A stretch of 64,000 nt of DNA from Bidens hawaiensis. Taxonomy: Eukaryota > Streptophyta > Magnoliopsida > Asterales > Asteraceae. Below are positions 11,739 through 22,513 of the stretch, one piece after another. Position 1 is the stretch's first letter. Every line of letters begins with the position of its first letter. The DNA lies in NCBI GenBank assembly GCA_021521415.1, contig JAIQDT010010113.1:1-64000 (forward strand), read 5' to 3'. The notes below the pieces were generated by a model that worked only from the letters and a program-made list of their open reading frames with translations, did no database searches and had not been told where the DNA came from. Made by a program: the position numbers and the translations under genes.

Positions 11739-12614
11739 ATGTTCAATTCAGTGGATTCGGTATCAATGAGTTTCACAGGAAATTCTTCTAACAACCTTGC
11801 GGATATTGCCGCAAGGGTGGTGGAAGAATTTCGCAACGAAAATGGGTTGGAAGACGAAGATGATGATATCTACAACAACCTTTATGATAACCAGGTGGAC
11901 GAGAAACCTTTTGGTGGTGGTAAGGAAAATGAAACCGAACATGCCGAAAACGATGAAGAAGCAGAGTTTGAGTTTGCTGTTGTGTGTAGAAACCCTGACT
12001 TGTTCTCATCAGTTTCGGCTGATGAGATGTTCTCCAACGGGGAGATCGTACCGCGGTATCCGCTGTTCGACCAGAGTCTGTTGCTGGATGACGAACAGCG
12101 GATACCGCGGTACAACGCGGATTCCTTACCACCGGAGGTGGTAAACACTGTGCATCCTCCAGTGGTAAGGAATCCGCTCCGGAAGCTGTTCCGTGAGGAG
12201 CGGGAAACCGCCACGTGTTCAGACCCGTACGAGTCTGAAACCCTTGACGGAGCAGCTCCCGGAACCTACTGCATCTGGAAACCGAAAGAAGAGTCGCCGG
12301 AAAAGTGCATAAAGAGCAATTCCACCGGCAACTCTTCGAAACGGTGGAAGTTTAAAAACCTTCTTCAACGGAGCAACTCCGATAGCCATATGGCCGCCGG
12401 TAAATCATCTCCGGTTGCTGATTTTGGTGCGAAGATGAAATCGGAAAAAGTGAAGAAAGTTGATAATCCGGCGAAAGTCGCCGGCGCCGATGACGACGGT
12501 GAGGTGAAACCGGTGGCCGGTGATATTAATTCAACAAGTAAAGGTGGTGGTAACGGTAACCGTCTCCGATCATATCTCCGGCAAAAACGAGATCTGATCG
12601 ACGTGAGCCGGTGA
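11739..12614 (+). CDS. DUF1645 family protein, intact single exon (291 aa)
   Basis: A plant-specific protein of unknown biochemical role; members of this family are often called stress- or growth-related, which the sequence cannot show. The first ATG in frame is at 11,739. Family-type motifs appear in the expected order: an acidic N-terminal part, EFEFAVVCRNPD (about residues 75-86), PRYPLFDQSLL (about 105-115), PLRKLFREER (about 146-155), GTYCIWKPK (about 173-181), and SKRWKFKNLLQRSNSDS (about 200-216). The C-terminal 75 residues are Lys/Gly-rich and less conserved. No signal peptide or membrane segment; probably cytosolic or nuclear. GC content and codon use are clearly higher than in the AT-rich flanks. 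Two strong inverted repeats lie inside the coding sequence (12,048-12,113 and 12,117-12,177). Confidence 0.85.
   Translation: MFNSVDSVSMSFTGNSSNNLADIAARVVEEFRNENGLEDEDDDIYNNLYDNQVDEKPFGGGKENETEHAENDEEAEFEFAVVCRNPDLFSSVSADEMFSNGEIVPRYPLFDQSLLLDDEQRIPRYNADSLPPEVVNTVHPPVVRNPLRKLFREERETATCSDPYESETLDGAAPGTYCIWKPKEESPEKCIKSNSTGNSSKRWKFKNLLQRSNSDSHMAAGKSSPVADFGAKMKSEKVKKVDNPAKVAGADDDGEVKPVAGDINSTSKGGGNGNRLRSYLRQKRDLIDVSR
12048..12113. repeat. 22 bp perfect inverted repeat inside the DUF1645 coding sequence
   Basis: The arms at 12,048-12,069 and 12,092-12,113 (each beginning or ending with GTACCGCGGTAT) are exact reverse complements, separated by 22 nt. Both arms are in the coding frame and give the related peptides PRYPL and QRIPRY. 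RNA from the plus strand would form a very stable hairpin. Confidence 0.95.
12117..12177. repeat. 16 bp perfect inverted repeat next to the first hairpin
   Basis: GCGGATTCCTTACCAC at 12,117-12,132 and its exact reverse complement at 12,162-12,177, loop 29 nt. It begins 4 nt after the preceding 22 bp hairpin ends. Confidence 0.95.
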
Positions 12615-13775
12615 ACGGATTTTGAACAGAATAACTGAATTTGCACCTGATTAAACGCGTGAGTAGGTTTAGTGTATAATAATTTGTATATACATGTATT
12701 TAATTTATTTTACTTCATTTCATTTCATTTCATTTTAATATTAATTTTGCGGGCTTGGAGTGTTTTTTTTGAAAGATTAATTAGTGTAACAATAGTTCTG
12801 ACTTGGTGGTCGGGTGACAGAGACAGAATTTGTGGTTTTGTTAAAAGAATTATTAGTGAAACAATAATTCTGACTCGGTGGTTGAGTAACAGAGACAAAG
12901 TTTGTTATGTTAAATACGTTAAGGTTTTAGGTTCGAGTTTCAGAAAGTGTGATAGAAACGACGTCGTCGCCGCCGTCGAGTTTGCCGGATTTTGTGTGGG
13001 GGTTTAAAATGGGTTTAATGAAAAGTTAAAGGGTGAAAGTGAAAATATGAAAAAGTGAAAGGGTATAAATGGAATATTGAAAAAGTAAAAGGAGTTTGAG
13101 GATAACGGGGCCTGGGGAAAAAGTGTGGGGTAGGTGTGATCACAATATATTTGTGGGGGGTAATTGTGTCCTTTTTGTGTTGGAAATTAACGAGACCTTG
13201 TTCTTTTACATACAAGATATAATTTTAATATTTAATATTAAATATAAATATTTATATTAATGTATGCATTGTCAAGTTAATTGGATTTAAGAATAAATCA
13301 AATTGGGTTTTATTATGGGAAATATTTTAATGTATGATAACGAACTTTATAACGATGACTTAAGTGGTGTACTTATATTATGAATTTGTTTCTATATATT
13401 AATTAGATTGTAACGTGTTTTGGCTATAAAACTAACATTATGTTGGTTAAGGAGACATAAAATTAATGACTATCGTTAAGTTATAATAACATATAACCAA
13501 CCAACTACATTTCTCTTGTATATTAGTGAACCAAATAGAACCATCAAATATAGGTTTTTAATTTCTGACTCTATACGCAACGTGACATGAAGTTACATAA
13601 AACTTGTGGGATTGGATTTATTCTAAGCATACTTGATCGGTTTTTTGTCAAAATCGTTAGCATATTTAGCTAAACAGTTATGTTCAAGTTGACCTCACAA
13701 GTTAACCAAGGTAACCCGTTGTTTTTATAAATTTTTAAACAAAGGTTTAAAGAGAAAGGAACATGAACGTTTATA
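12615..13775. other. 3' flank of the DUF1645 gene, with a tandem duplication
   Basis: Contains the 3'UTR and then intergenic DNA. A roughly 70 bp segment is present twice in tandem at about 12,768-12,912 (shared words ATTAGTG-AACAATA-TTCTGAC and GAGACA-A-TTTGT). No further gene is supported. Confidence 0.6.
12768..12912. repeat. Tandem duplication of about 70 bp
   Basis: Two diverged copies, the first beginning near 12,768 and the second near 12,845, both holding the sequence AACAATA(G/A)TTCTGACT(T/C)GGTGG. Confidence 0.8.
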
Positions 13776-13780
13776 CTTTA

Positions 13781-14743
13781 TGTTTTGGACAAAAATATGC
13801 TAAGGATAATGTATCCAAATCTGTTATGTGAGGTTTAGTGCTAAAATGATAACAACGAATGTATATATGAAATCTTGATGAACACAACGATAATATGAAC
13901 GAAATGGAGATAAACACCGTGATATGATTACAAGGGAAAAAACCCTTGAATACGATAATCTCACTTCGGTCAAAACTTAACAAGGTAATCTTTGATCGAA
14001 TCACTTCGGTCAAGGATCAACGAGGTAACTTTTGGTCGGATAGTGCGTGATTATAGTAATCTCTGGCACAAAAAACCCCCGGACGGTGAAAACTATCACC
14101 GTCGATTATATTGATAATAAAAGGCGCTTACAAGTGTTTGGAGATTGCGATCGATATTACAAAGAAATGCTAGTGTGTAGAGAGAATTATAAGTTCTGCT
14201 CTAGTGTGTGAAAAATACAAGTGATCCCTCTCCTAATCGATCTTAATCTCAATATATAAAAAAAGAAATAATAACTAATCCCTATTTTTAAGGAACTACT
14301 CCACTAGCTGCTCCCATAACTTTGACCACGTGCATAAAGGAGTCTTGTAGCGAAAGTTTAGGGAGACTTGGTCATACAGCCGTTAAACATAGCTCTGGAA
14401 CTCTTCAGAAGGATAATGGATCCAGACACGTCTTCAAGAATAACATATCCTCAGTACTCAGCTATTTGTGCCTCAACAAGAAGTCCTATAAATCCGCCAT
14501 ATTCCCAATATCTTCATCCATGACTTTGACCACGTGTTTGACAAGTCCAATAGTGAGATATCCGGTAGAATAAGTCTTGGAGCCGTTGTACTTATTAAAT
14601 AATAACCTACACACAAGAAACAATTGTTAATAATACCAATTGCTGAGGATCCTTGATCCTGACAGGATCTGTCTAAGGATAACTGATCCTAGAACATATG
14701 TCAGGATAACGTATCCACAGTGTCAGATTTCCGTACCCTAACA
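13781..14743 (-). repeat. 3' LTR of the Tat-like element (963 bp)
   Basis: Matches the right copy (19,978-20,568 joined to 22,519-22,891) nearly base for base over its whole length: 963 versus 964 bp after removing the nested insertion. Contains several GGATCC-, AGGAT- and GATCCT-type words. Confidence 0.95.
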
Positions 14744-16060
14744 ATTGCCCCCAAAATGGCGGTTGTGATAAGATCACAGCTGTCATTTTGCCTTTAATTT
14801 CAAACTTCCTGCAAAAACATATGAGATTTGACAAGCTAGATATAATTATCATATAACTGTAGAGTTCCCTTGAGAACTTCCCTTCAAGCTAGATATCCAA
14901 AACTTCTTATTCTCCCTGCAAATCATGAACAGCTAGTAACATCTGTTTAACCCGGGTGGACGGTTCATCTTTCATATGGTGAAATCCGGGTTAAGGGTTT
15001 GGATAAGTCTAAGTGACTTATGTTTAATAATATAAAACTTTTGACTATTTGCTTGTTATTTTGAAAGTTTGTTTGATAGAGATTTTGTTTTATTGAAAGT
15101 TTTAAGAAATAATCTTGAGTAAAAAGTTTTAGGATAGAATATCCTTGCAAAAATAATTTAAAAATCTTAAATCTTTAAGTAAAAGGGATTATAAAGATCT
15201 TAGACAAATAAAGGTAAATTGACAATCAGAAATCATACCATAAGGTCTAATTAGATCTAGGTTACCATGAGTAATGATCCTTCTGTGATCCTGGTAGAAG
15301 CAACTTAAGGATTTTGAATCCATAAGTCTTGATCTTCATAATGAACTTAGAAACTCTGTTGCAAACAACTTATAATGTTAACTGGGATTAAACCCAACAA
15401 GATGGGGACAAGCCCATAAAATAAACTTGGGACAAGCCCGTGCAACTGGGGACAAGCTCGTGTAACTGGGGACAAGCCCGTGTAACTGGGGACAAGCCCA
15501 AATACTGGGGACAAGCCCAAAATGGGGATTGGCCCAAATACGGATGTTAACTGGGGACTCGCCCAAACCGAGATTTAGCCCAAACGTGAGATAACGTGAA
15601 AACGTTATAAACTGGTGGTATGGTACGCCTACCATAAATCGTAGGATCCTCCATATTGCCGGAAACAACGAAATTGTCAGCCACTAAGTGTGTACTGGTC
15701 CCGCTGACCCGGACTATACGTCGGATAGCGTGCGCTACAGGCGATCGTAAGAAAGGTGAAAACCTTTAAACCTTAGGGGATATGACCATCGGGGGTCATA
15801 TCCAAACGTGGGCTAGGCCAAGAGAAATAGGATAATACCTCAAATGCAAAGGAGAGGTGGCCAACCTCTTGAACATCAAATGAATCATTATAATCCTGCA
15901 TGGTTATTCAAAACTTGGAAAAAATAAAGTGTTAAGAATATATTATCCTTAAATTAACAGTAATAATTCAAAAAGAATTATTGATCAGAAAGATGTTACC
16001 GATTTAAGAATCCTAGATCCTTTTTTGGATAATATATCCTCTCGGGATAATGGATCCTGA
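14744..16060 (-). other. 3' non-coding region of the Tat-like element, with tandem repeat
   Basis: Between the integrase stop and the 3' LTR. A tandem repeat of about 20 bp, GGGGACAAGCCCGTGTAACT, fills about 15,408-15,560 in roughly seven degenerating copies. The open frame across the repeat on the minus strand is a by-product. No additional protein domain is seen. Confidence 0.75.
15408..15560. repeat. Minisatellite GGGGACAAGCCC, about 20 bp unit
   Basis: Head-to-tail copies of GGGGACAAGCCC followed by a variable 5-9 nt, degenerating into GGGGATTGGCCC and GGGGACTCGCCC at the right end. Confidence 0.9.
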
Positions 16061-18370
16061 TCAGAAAAAATATTTCTTGAGGTGGATGGCATTCCATGCT
16101 CTTGGTAACCTGTTGCCTTCCATTGTGAGCAAATGATATGCCCCCTTTCCTGCTTTCGACTCAATTTGATAAGGTCCTTCCCATTTGGGCGCTAGCTTCC
16201 CATCAGCCGGATTTGTTGTGTTTTGGAAGGCTTTCCTTAACATTAGATCTCCTTCTTGAAATCTTCTGATTCTGATATTTTTGTTGTATGCCCCAGCTAC
16301 CCTTTGTTGATAAGCTGCCATTCTGATCTTTGCTAGGTCTCTGAGTTCTTCTATAGTATCCAAGTATTCAAGAAGGATTTCTTCATTGGCTTTAGGATCA
16401 CAGATGCTCGTTCTGGCCGTAGGAACCACCATTTCTGTAGGGATAACTGCTTCTGATCCAAACACCATTGAGAAGGGTGTTTGGCTTGTTGCATTCTTGG
16501 GTGTTGTTCTATCAGCCCAAAGAACATAAGGTAGCTCTTCGGCCCACTTGCCTCTCTTGGATCCTAGCTTATTCTTCAAGTTGTTGATGATGATCTTGTT
16601 GTTTGACTCTGCTTGGCCATTAGCTTGAGGATGCACTGGAGTAGAGGTAATCATTTTGATGCCCCAACTGTCACAAAAGTTAGTGGTTCTTTTCCCGATA
16701 AACTGGGAACCATTGTCACAAATAATTTCTAAAGGAACACCAAATCTAGTAATAATATTTCTTTTAATGAATGATATCACCTCTTTTTCGCGGACATGAA
16801 CAAAAGCTTCTGCTTCTATCCACTTTGAAAAGTAATCAGTCATTGCAAGCATGAATACTTTTCCTCCTGGTGCCTTAGGTAGCTTACCCACAATATCCAT
16901 GCCCCACTTCATGAAAGGCCATGATGAGGATATAGGATACATAGGTTCTGCTGGTTGATGTAGGATGTTTCCATGCTTTTGACAAGCATCACACTTCTTT
17001 GAGTACTCCATGGCGTCTCTCTTCATGGTTGGCCAGAAGTATCATGTTCTTAGAATCCTAGAAAATAATGCTCTTCCGCCTGTGTGATTGCCGCAATCTC
17101 CTTCATGAAAATCCTTGAGTACTTCTTGGATCTCAGGATCCTCAATGCATCTGAGATATGGACCTACACGAGATTTCCTATATACCATATCGTTTAACAA
17201 AATATATTGGGATACCTTGAGTTTGAAGGACTTGAGATTTTTTGTGGCTGGAATTTCTCCAGTCTGAATGTGGTTCTTGATAGGATGGATCCATGATCCT
17301 TTGTTATTTGAGGATAAAGGATCCCAGAGCATGATTTCTTTATCATTTGTTATCTCTCCAACTTCTTGTTCTCCTATCGCTGGCGAGAGAATGTGGATTA
17401 TTGGGATTTTCAAATCCTCAGGAATCTTCAGAGATGAGGATAAGTTTGCCAAGGCGTCTGCCCCAGCGTTTTCTTCCCTCAGTACATGTGTAGTACTAAA
17501 TATTTCGAAGGATTTCGATAACTTCTTCACAACATCTAAATATTTCATTAGTTTCTCACCTTTAACAGCATACGAGCCATTAAAGTGGTTAGTTATCAAT
17601 AAAGAATCTACATAAACTTGAAGATACCTGATCCTCATGCTTTTGGCTAATTGCAAACCTGCGATTAGAGCCTCGTACTCTGCTTCGTTGTTTGTTGCTT
17701 GGAATTCACAAGCTATGGATTAGGGTAATATGTCCCCCTGTGGCGATTTCAGTAGTATGCCCAATCCCGTTCCTCTTACGTTGGATGCTCCATCTGTGAA
17801 GAGGATCCACGGATCCTTGGTTACATCTAGTTGCTGAACCTCCAAGTCAGCTTCTTTCTGCATGTCACTGCTGAAATCAGCTACAAAGTCTGCGAGTGCC
17901 TGCGATTTGATAGCTGTCCTAGGCTCATACTGAATGTCGTATGCACTCAGCTTTACAACCCACTTAGCCATCCTTCCTGACAATTCTGGCTTTCTAAGAA
18001 CATTCTTAATAGGATAATTAGTTCTCAAATTAGTAGTATAAGTTTCAAAATAATGTCTTAATTTAGTAGAAGCCATAATTAAAGCAAGGATTAATTTTTC
18101 TAAATGAGAATACCTGGCTTCTGCGTCTAAAAGACTCTTACTTACATAATAAATGAGATGTTGTTCACCTTCATGGTCCTTCATAAGGACAACACTTACA
18201 ACATTTCCTGAAACGGCTAGGTAGAGATATAAGGATTCTCCATCCACATGCTTCATTAGAGCAGGAGCTGTCATGTCTGAATGTTTGAAGGCAAATGTGG
18301 ATTTTCTTCGCTTTAGGAAGGATATCATATCCTCCTCGATCTCACTTGGGATACTGGATCCTCTTGTCAT
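16061..18370 (-). pseudogene. Tat-like pol remnant: RNase H domains and integrase
   Basis: One frame from 18,370 to 16,061 interrupted by two in-frame stops, TAA at 17,720-17,722 and TGA at 17,042-17,044. Order: a short pre-RT piece (SIPSEIEEDMISFLKRR); then, after an abrupt join, the connection/RNase H region (HLIYYVSKSLLDAEARYSHLE); a second RNase H with ILFTDGASNVRGTGLGI, YVDSLLITNHFNG and HVLREENAGADALANLSS; a zinc-binding piece with CDACQKHG; and integrase with D of [11 protein letters not shown] of EIICDNGSQF and E of NGQAESNNK, so the DDE residues are present. Protease and the RT palm with its YVDD box are absent, lost by deletion rather than divergence. It ends in KKYFF and a stop. 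Confidence 0.93.
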
Positions 18371-19892
18371 CTTCTAACCGGATGAATCTGAGCGCCCCGT
18401 TCCTGACTTCATCTAGGGTCCTGCACGGAGTCATCACAAGATCATCAAAAAAAGGGGAGTCCCTCTGAAGTCCCATCTTGAATGCTTCAACAGCAGTAGC
18501 CATATCAAGATTAGGGATTTCCAGAGCTTCCCTGCCAAACCTTGTGACAAAATCCCTAAGGGATTCATCACTAGGTTGGATAACGCGGTATAAATCACTA
18601 GTTAACTTCTCAAATTTCCTACTACAGGAAAACTGACTGTTAAACAAGTTAACTAAATGAGAAAAAAAGTTAATTGAAAAGGGAGAAAGACTTAGCAGCC
18701 ATTTTAATGCTGATCCTGTCAGTGTGGATCCGAAGCCCTTGCACAAACAAGCCTCCTTGAGCCTTTTAGGAATCAGATTGATCTCCATACGCTCTCTATA
18801 TTGTGCAACGTGCTCTTCAGGATCAGTGGTCCCATCATAAGTCTTCATGTTGGGGGTTTGGAATCGCTTCGGGATTTCAGCATCACAGATAGGTGGAGCA
18901 AAACTGGATAACTTGTGGCTCCCTTCTGGTATCTTGGGAATCGGACGGACCACCCCCGGTACACTGGATATCATATCCTTCAGCTTTTGTAGTTCCTTAG
19001 CCATAGCTTGGTTGATACCTGCATACTGCATGGAACCACGGTTAGCATCTAAGGATATATGATTATAAAAGTTACCTCTTTGCTGGCCGGAGGTTGGCAT
19101 CCCGGATGAGTATCTAAGATATGAAGCGTCTGCTACAGGAGTTGGTCCACCAGAAGCGATGGTCTGAATGGGGATTATATCTCCTTCATGGACCTCGGAT
19201 GACCTTTGATGTTGAACCCCTGAGGATCCTTGATCCTGGAAGAAGGATCCTTGATTGGGGTTGAAGGATCCTAATTGAAGATACAGTCCTGAGGATCCTG
19301 GTTGAAGGATGGATGATCCTTGTTGGAAGTATGAGGATCCTTGAGTTTGCTGACCCATGGACCCTTGTTGGAGGATAGACGATCCTTGTTGAAAGTACGA
19401 GGATCCTTGAGTTTGCTGACCCATGGACCCTTGTTAAAGGATAGACGATCCTGGCTGAAACACTGAGGATCCTTGAGTCTGTTGACCCATGGACCCCTGT
19501 TGAAGGATAGATGATCCTTGTGTGAACTGAGCCATGGATCCTGGACTGGTGAAATCCAACATCCTGGGAATCAAGGGAGTCTGATCCTCCGCTGGCCTCT
19601 TAGTCTTGAGATCTTCTATCTCACGAAGGATCCTCTGGTTGGTCTTGTTCTGCTGCTCCATGTATGCTTTAACCTGCGAAAACATAGATGAAACATCACT
19701 GTTTGTATTAACTACCGGCGCAACAGCATCGGTTTTCGAGCTCTGGAAGACTGGTAATTGCGTCTTGCTTCCAGCAGCAGCAGCATGTTGTTATGCTCCC
19801 GTGATTGGCGGAGGCATCGGTGGTAAAGTTCTCGATGAGAGAGAAACCGTAGACGGCATAGTTGATGAAACAGAGGTTGATTGAGAGGCCAT
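18342..19892 (-). pseudogene. Tat-like gag with a Gln/Ser/Gly tandem-repeat region
   Basis: Capsid precursor. The ATG at 19,892 opens a frame running to a stop at 18,342, with two internal TAA codons at 19,791-19,793 and 19,434-19,436, both in positions where CAA (Gln) is expected from the surrounding Gln-rich text. Residues from about 130 to 230 are a repeat of a 22-residue unit of the type GSSYFQQGSSILQQGSMGQQ, encoded by a 66 bp DNA repeat rich in GGATCC. The C-terminal part has the retrotrans_gag pattern (TYDGTTDPEEHVAQYRERM, SALKWLLSL, SLRDFVTRFGREAL). The frame ends just as it meets the truncated pol frame; no zinc knuckle or protease follows. Confidence 0.9.
19205..19545 (-). repeat. 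66 bp tandem repeat in gag
   Basis: About four and a half units with the common words GAGGATCCTTGAG, TGCTGACCCATGGA and TTGTTGAAGGATAGA(C/T)GATCC. The unit is a multiple of three, so copy number changes preserve the frame. Confidence 0.9.
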
Positions 19893-20568
19893 TGATAGTG
19901 ATATGGGTATGAAAAATTGAAAATTGATAGGAATAATACGGATTATAGCACCAATTGCCCCACGGTGGGCGCCAAATTGTTTTGGACAAAAATCTGCTAA
20001 GGATAATGTATCCAAATCTGTTATGTGAGGTTTAGTGCTAAAATGATAACAACGAATGTATATATGAAATCTTGATGAACACAGCAATTATATGAACGAA
20101 ATGGAGATAAACACCGTGATATGATTACAAGGGAAAAAACCCTTGAATACGATAATCTCACTTCGGTCAAAACTTAACAAGGTAATCTTTGATCGAATCA
20201 CTTCGGTCAAGGATCAATGAGGTAACTTTTGGTCGGATAGTGCGTGATTATAGTAATCTCCGTCACAAAAACCCCCCGGACGGTGATAACTATCACCGTC
20301 GATTATATTGATAATAAAAGGCGCTTACAAGTGTTTGGAGATTGTGATCGATATTACAACGAAATGCTAGTGTGTAGAGAGAATTATAAGTTCTGCTCTA
20401 GTGTGTGAAAAATACAAGTGATCCCTCTCTTAATCGATCTTAATCTCAATATATAAAGAAAAGAAATAATAACTAATCCCTATTTTTAAGGAACTACTCC
20501 ACTAGCTGCTCCCATAACTTTGACCACGTGCATAAAGGAGTCTTGTAGCGAAAGTTTAGGGAGACTTG

Positions 20569-22513
20569 TGTGACATCTGACCCGATCCGACCCGACCCAG
20601 GTACCCTTTTCTCTGATCCGATCTCTTTCTTTTATGATTTAATATTTATTTTTACTTATATTTTACTTTTAATAATAATATATATTTTCCTTCCCGCCGT
20701 CCCGTCCCTCTTCTCTCTTTCCGCCTTCTTTTCCCTCTTGTCGCCGTCCCGCCCTTAAGCCTTGAACCTCTGTCCTTTGTTCCTTCCCGCCTAAGGTTGT
20801 CTGCGCAGCTCCACGCGCCAGACTCTTTACAAGGAAGCCTGCGTGAAGACCACCTGTTACTACGATACGCGAGACGAACTGTCCCCGCAGCGCGCTAAGG
20901 ATTTTAGTTCTTCCCGCGGCGCGCTATGGATACTGTTCTTCCCGCGACGCGCTAAGGAATATAGTTCTTCTCGCGACGCGCTTAGAATTGAAGTTCTTCC
21001 CGCGGCGCGCTTAGAAATATAATTCTTCCCGCGACGCGTTAAGGTTGGTTCTGTCTGCCTTCGCGCTCGCGCACTTTTGCCTTCGCGCTCGATGCCTTCT
21101 CGCGTTTAACCCTTGAGTCTTTTCTCCTGTTTAATCTAGCCGTTTGCTTTTGTGATGTCTTATCTTCTGTGCTGTTGACCTAACCTGTCTTATGTCTGAA
21201 AAGTTACTTTCGGCGCAGCATGCGCACCAACCCCATTGGTTGGCAGAAAAAGTGACTGACATTATCTTTTGGAGATCTGCTTTTTCCATGCTTGACCAGT
21301 ACCTTTATCTGAACCGCCCATGCCTTTTTACTGTTCCCTGTCAGCCTTTTTCTCTTTTTCCCTGCTACCATATCTTTTGATATCTTTTACTTTTCTGAAC
21401 TTGCTTTTGATATCTTTTGTTATCTTTTGTTTTGTCTTGTTCTGTTTGTCTTGGAATCTTTTCCCCTTTTTCTGGATTCATGTCTCCTAGGGTTTCTCTA
21501 TAAATAATAATCTTATTTTTCCTAACACATCACACACAAACACTTAATTTAACCTCCTCCTTGCCGTTGTTCTTCCTCTGCCGTCTCCTCTCTCTCTGCC
21601 TTCGTCTTCCTCTCTGTTCTGCCCTGCTTTTCCGGTAATATATATTATATATAATAATTTACTTATTAATTATGCTAACTTATAATCAAGACTTAAAACC
21701 AATCGTTAAAACAATGATCTTTAATTATAGGTTAACTTTGCTTGTTTAAAGTTGGTTCTTGCTTTATCTTACACCGCATCGTTTGTCAAGTGAGTAATCT
21801 CGTACCTAATCCCTTTTTATTTTAATGTTTTGGGATGTTCATGTGTTCGTACAAACTTAGAGTCTTAAACTTGTTTATGAACTTTAGTCGCGCAGTATCC
21901 CATGTGTTGAGGACGTAGACTTGGCTGTTTATTTGTATGTGTGGATCATTAACCGTCTTGTCGGTCTATTCCGCAGTTCTCATGGTACCATTAGATGAAC
22001 ACGGGAGAACTATCGTTTATGATTTTCTCTTTTGTTTACACATGCACAGTTTGTCTTGTTTGTGAGCTCAATTGTGAGCACTGGCAGTCTATGAATCTTA
22101 GAGTTGGTCCCGATCAGATTACACCCCTGTTGAAAACCAGACATACACATGTTGCGCGCAGATTTATTGTTATCTATGTATTAACTATTAAACTTGATTT
22201 CTCACCAACACGCAAGTGTTTGACGTTTTATTTTAACACATGTTCAGGTTTGCAGTAGTTGTTTTGGAGCTCGAGATAACCTAGGAAGTTTTCTTTATTT
22301 TGGACCTAGATTAAAATGTATCAAGACAAGTTATTGATGTTCGAATATTATGATTTATAATATATTGATTTATGATGATTATGTTATCTTATGTATACCT
22401 TGTGCGTGCGCGAATGAATGTATTTATTAAATATTGACACCCAATAGTGTCACGAGTAATGAAACAATATGTGGCGCCCCGATGTATAATCCGCCTTTGG
22501 TCGGGGTGTTACA
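20569..22513 (+). mobile_element. Solo LTR (1,945 bp) nested in the Tat-like LTR
   Basis: Starts TGTGACATCTGACCCG, ends TTGGTCGGGGTGTTACA, and is bounded by the 5 bp duplication ACTTG. There is no internal protein domain and no second copy inside, so it is the product of recombination between the two LTRs of a former full element. The end sequence is shared with the solo LTR at 27,391-30,120 (opposite strand), so both belong to related families; chromovirus-type Gypsy is my guess. It includes a CpG-rich tandem repeat at 20,885-21,044 and a TATA-like stretch (TATAAATAATAATC near 21,500) that could be the LTR promoter. Confidence 0.93.
20885..21044. repeat. 29 bp CpG-rich tandem repeat in the solo LTR
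   Basis: Five to six copies of a unit CGCG(G/A)CGCGCTAAGGA followed by an AT-rich part and GTTCTTCC. Each copy contains GCGCG, unusual against the AT-rich background. Confidence 0.92.

Noticed and set aside
11788..12214. Overlapping open frames in other frames and antisense to the DUF1645 gene
   Set aside because: Shadows of a GC-rich real gene; the DUF1645 frame has the family motifs.
15378..15668. Open frame with repeated GLVPS/ACPK-like peptides
   Set aside because: Translation of the GGGGACAAGCCC minisatellite in the Tat-like 3' region.
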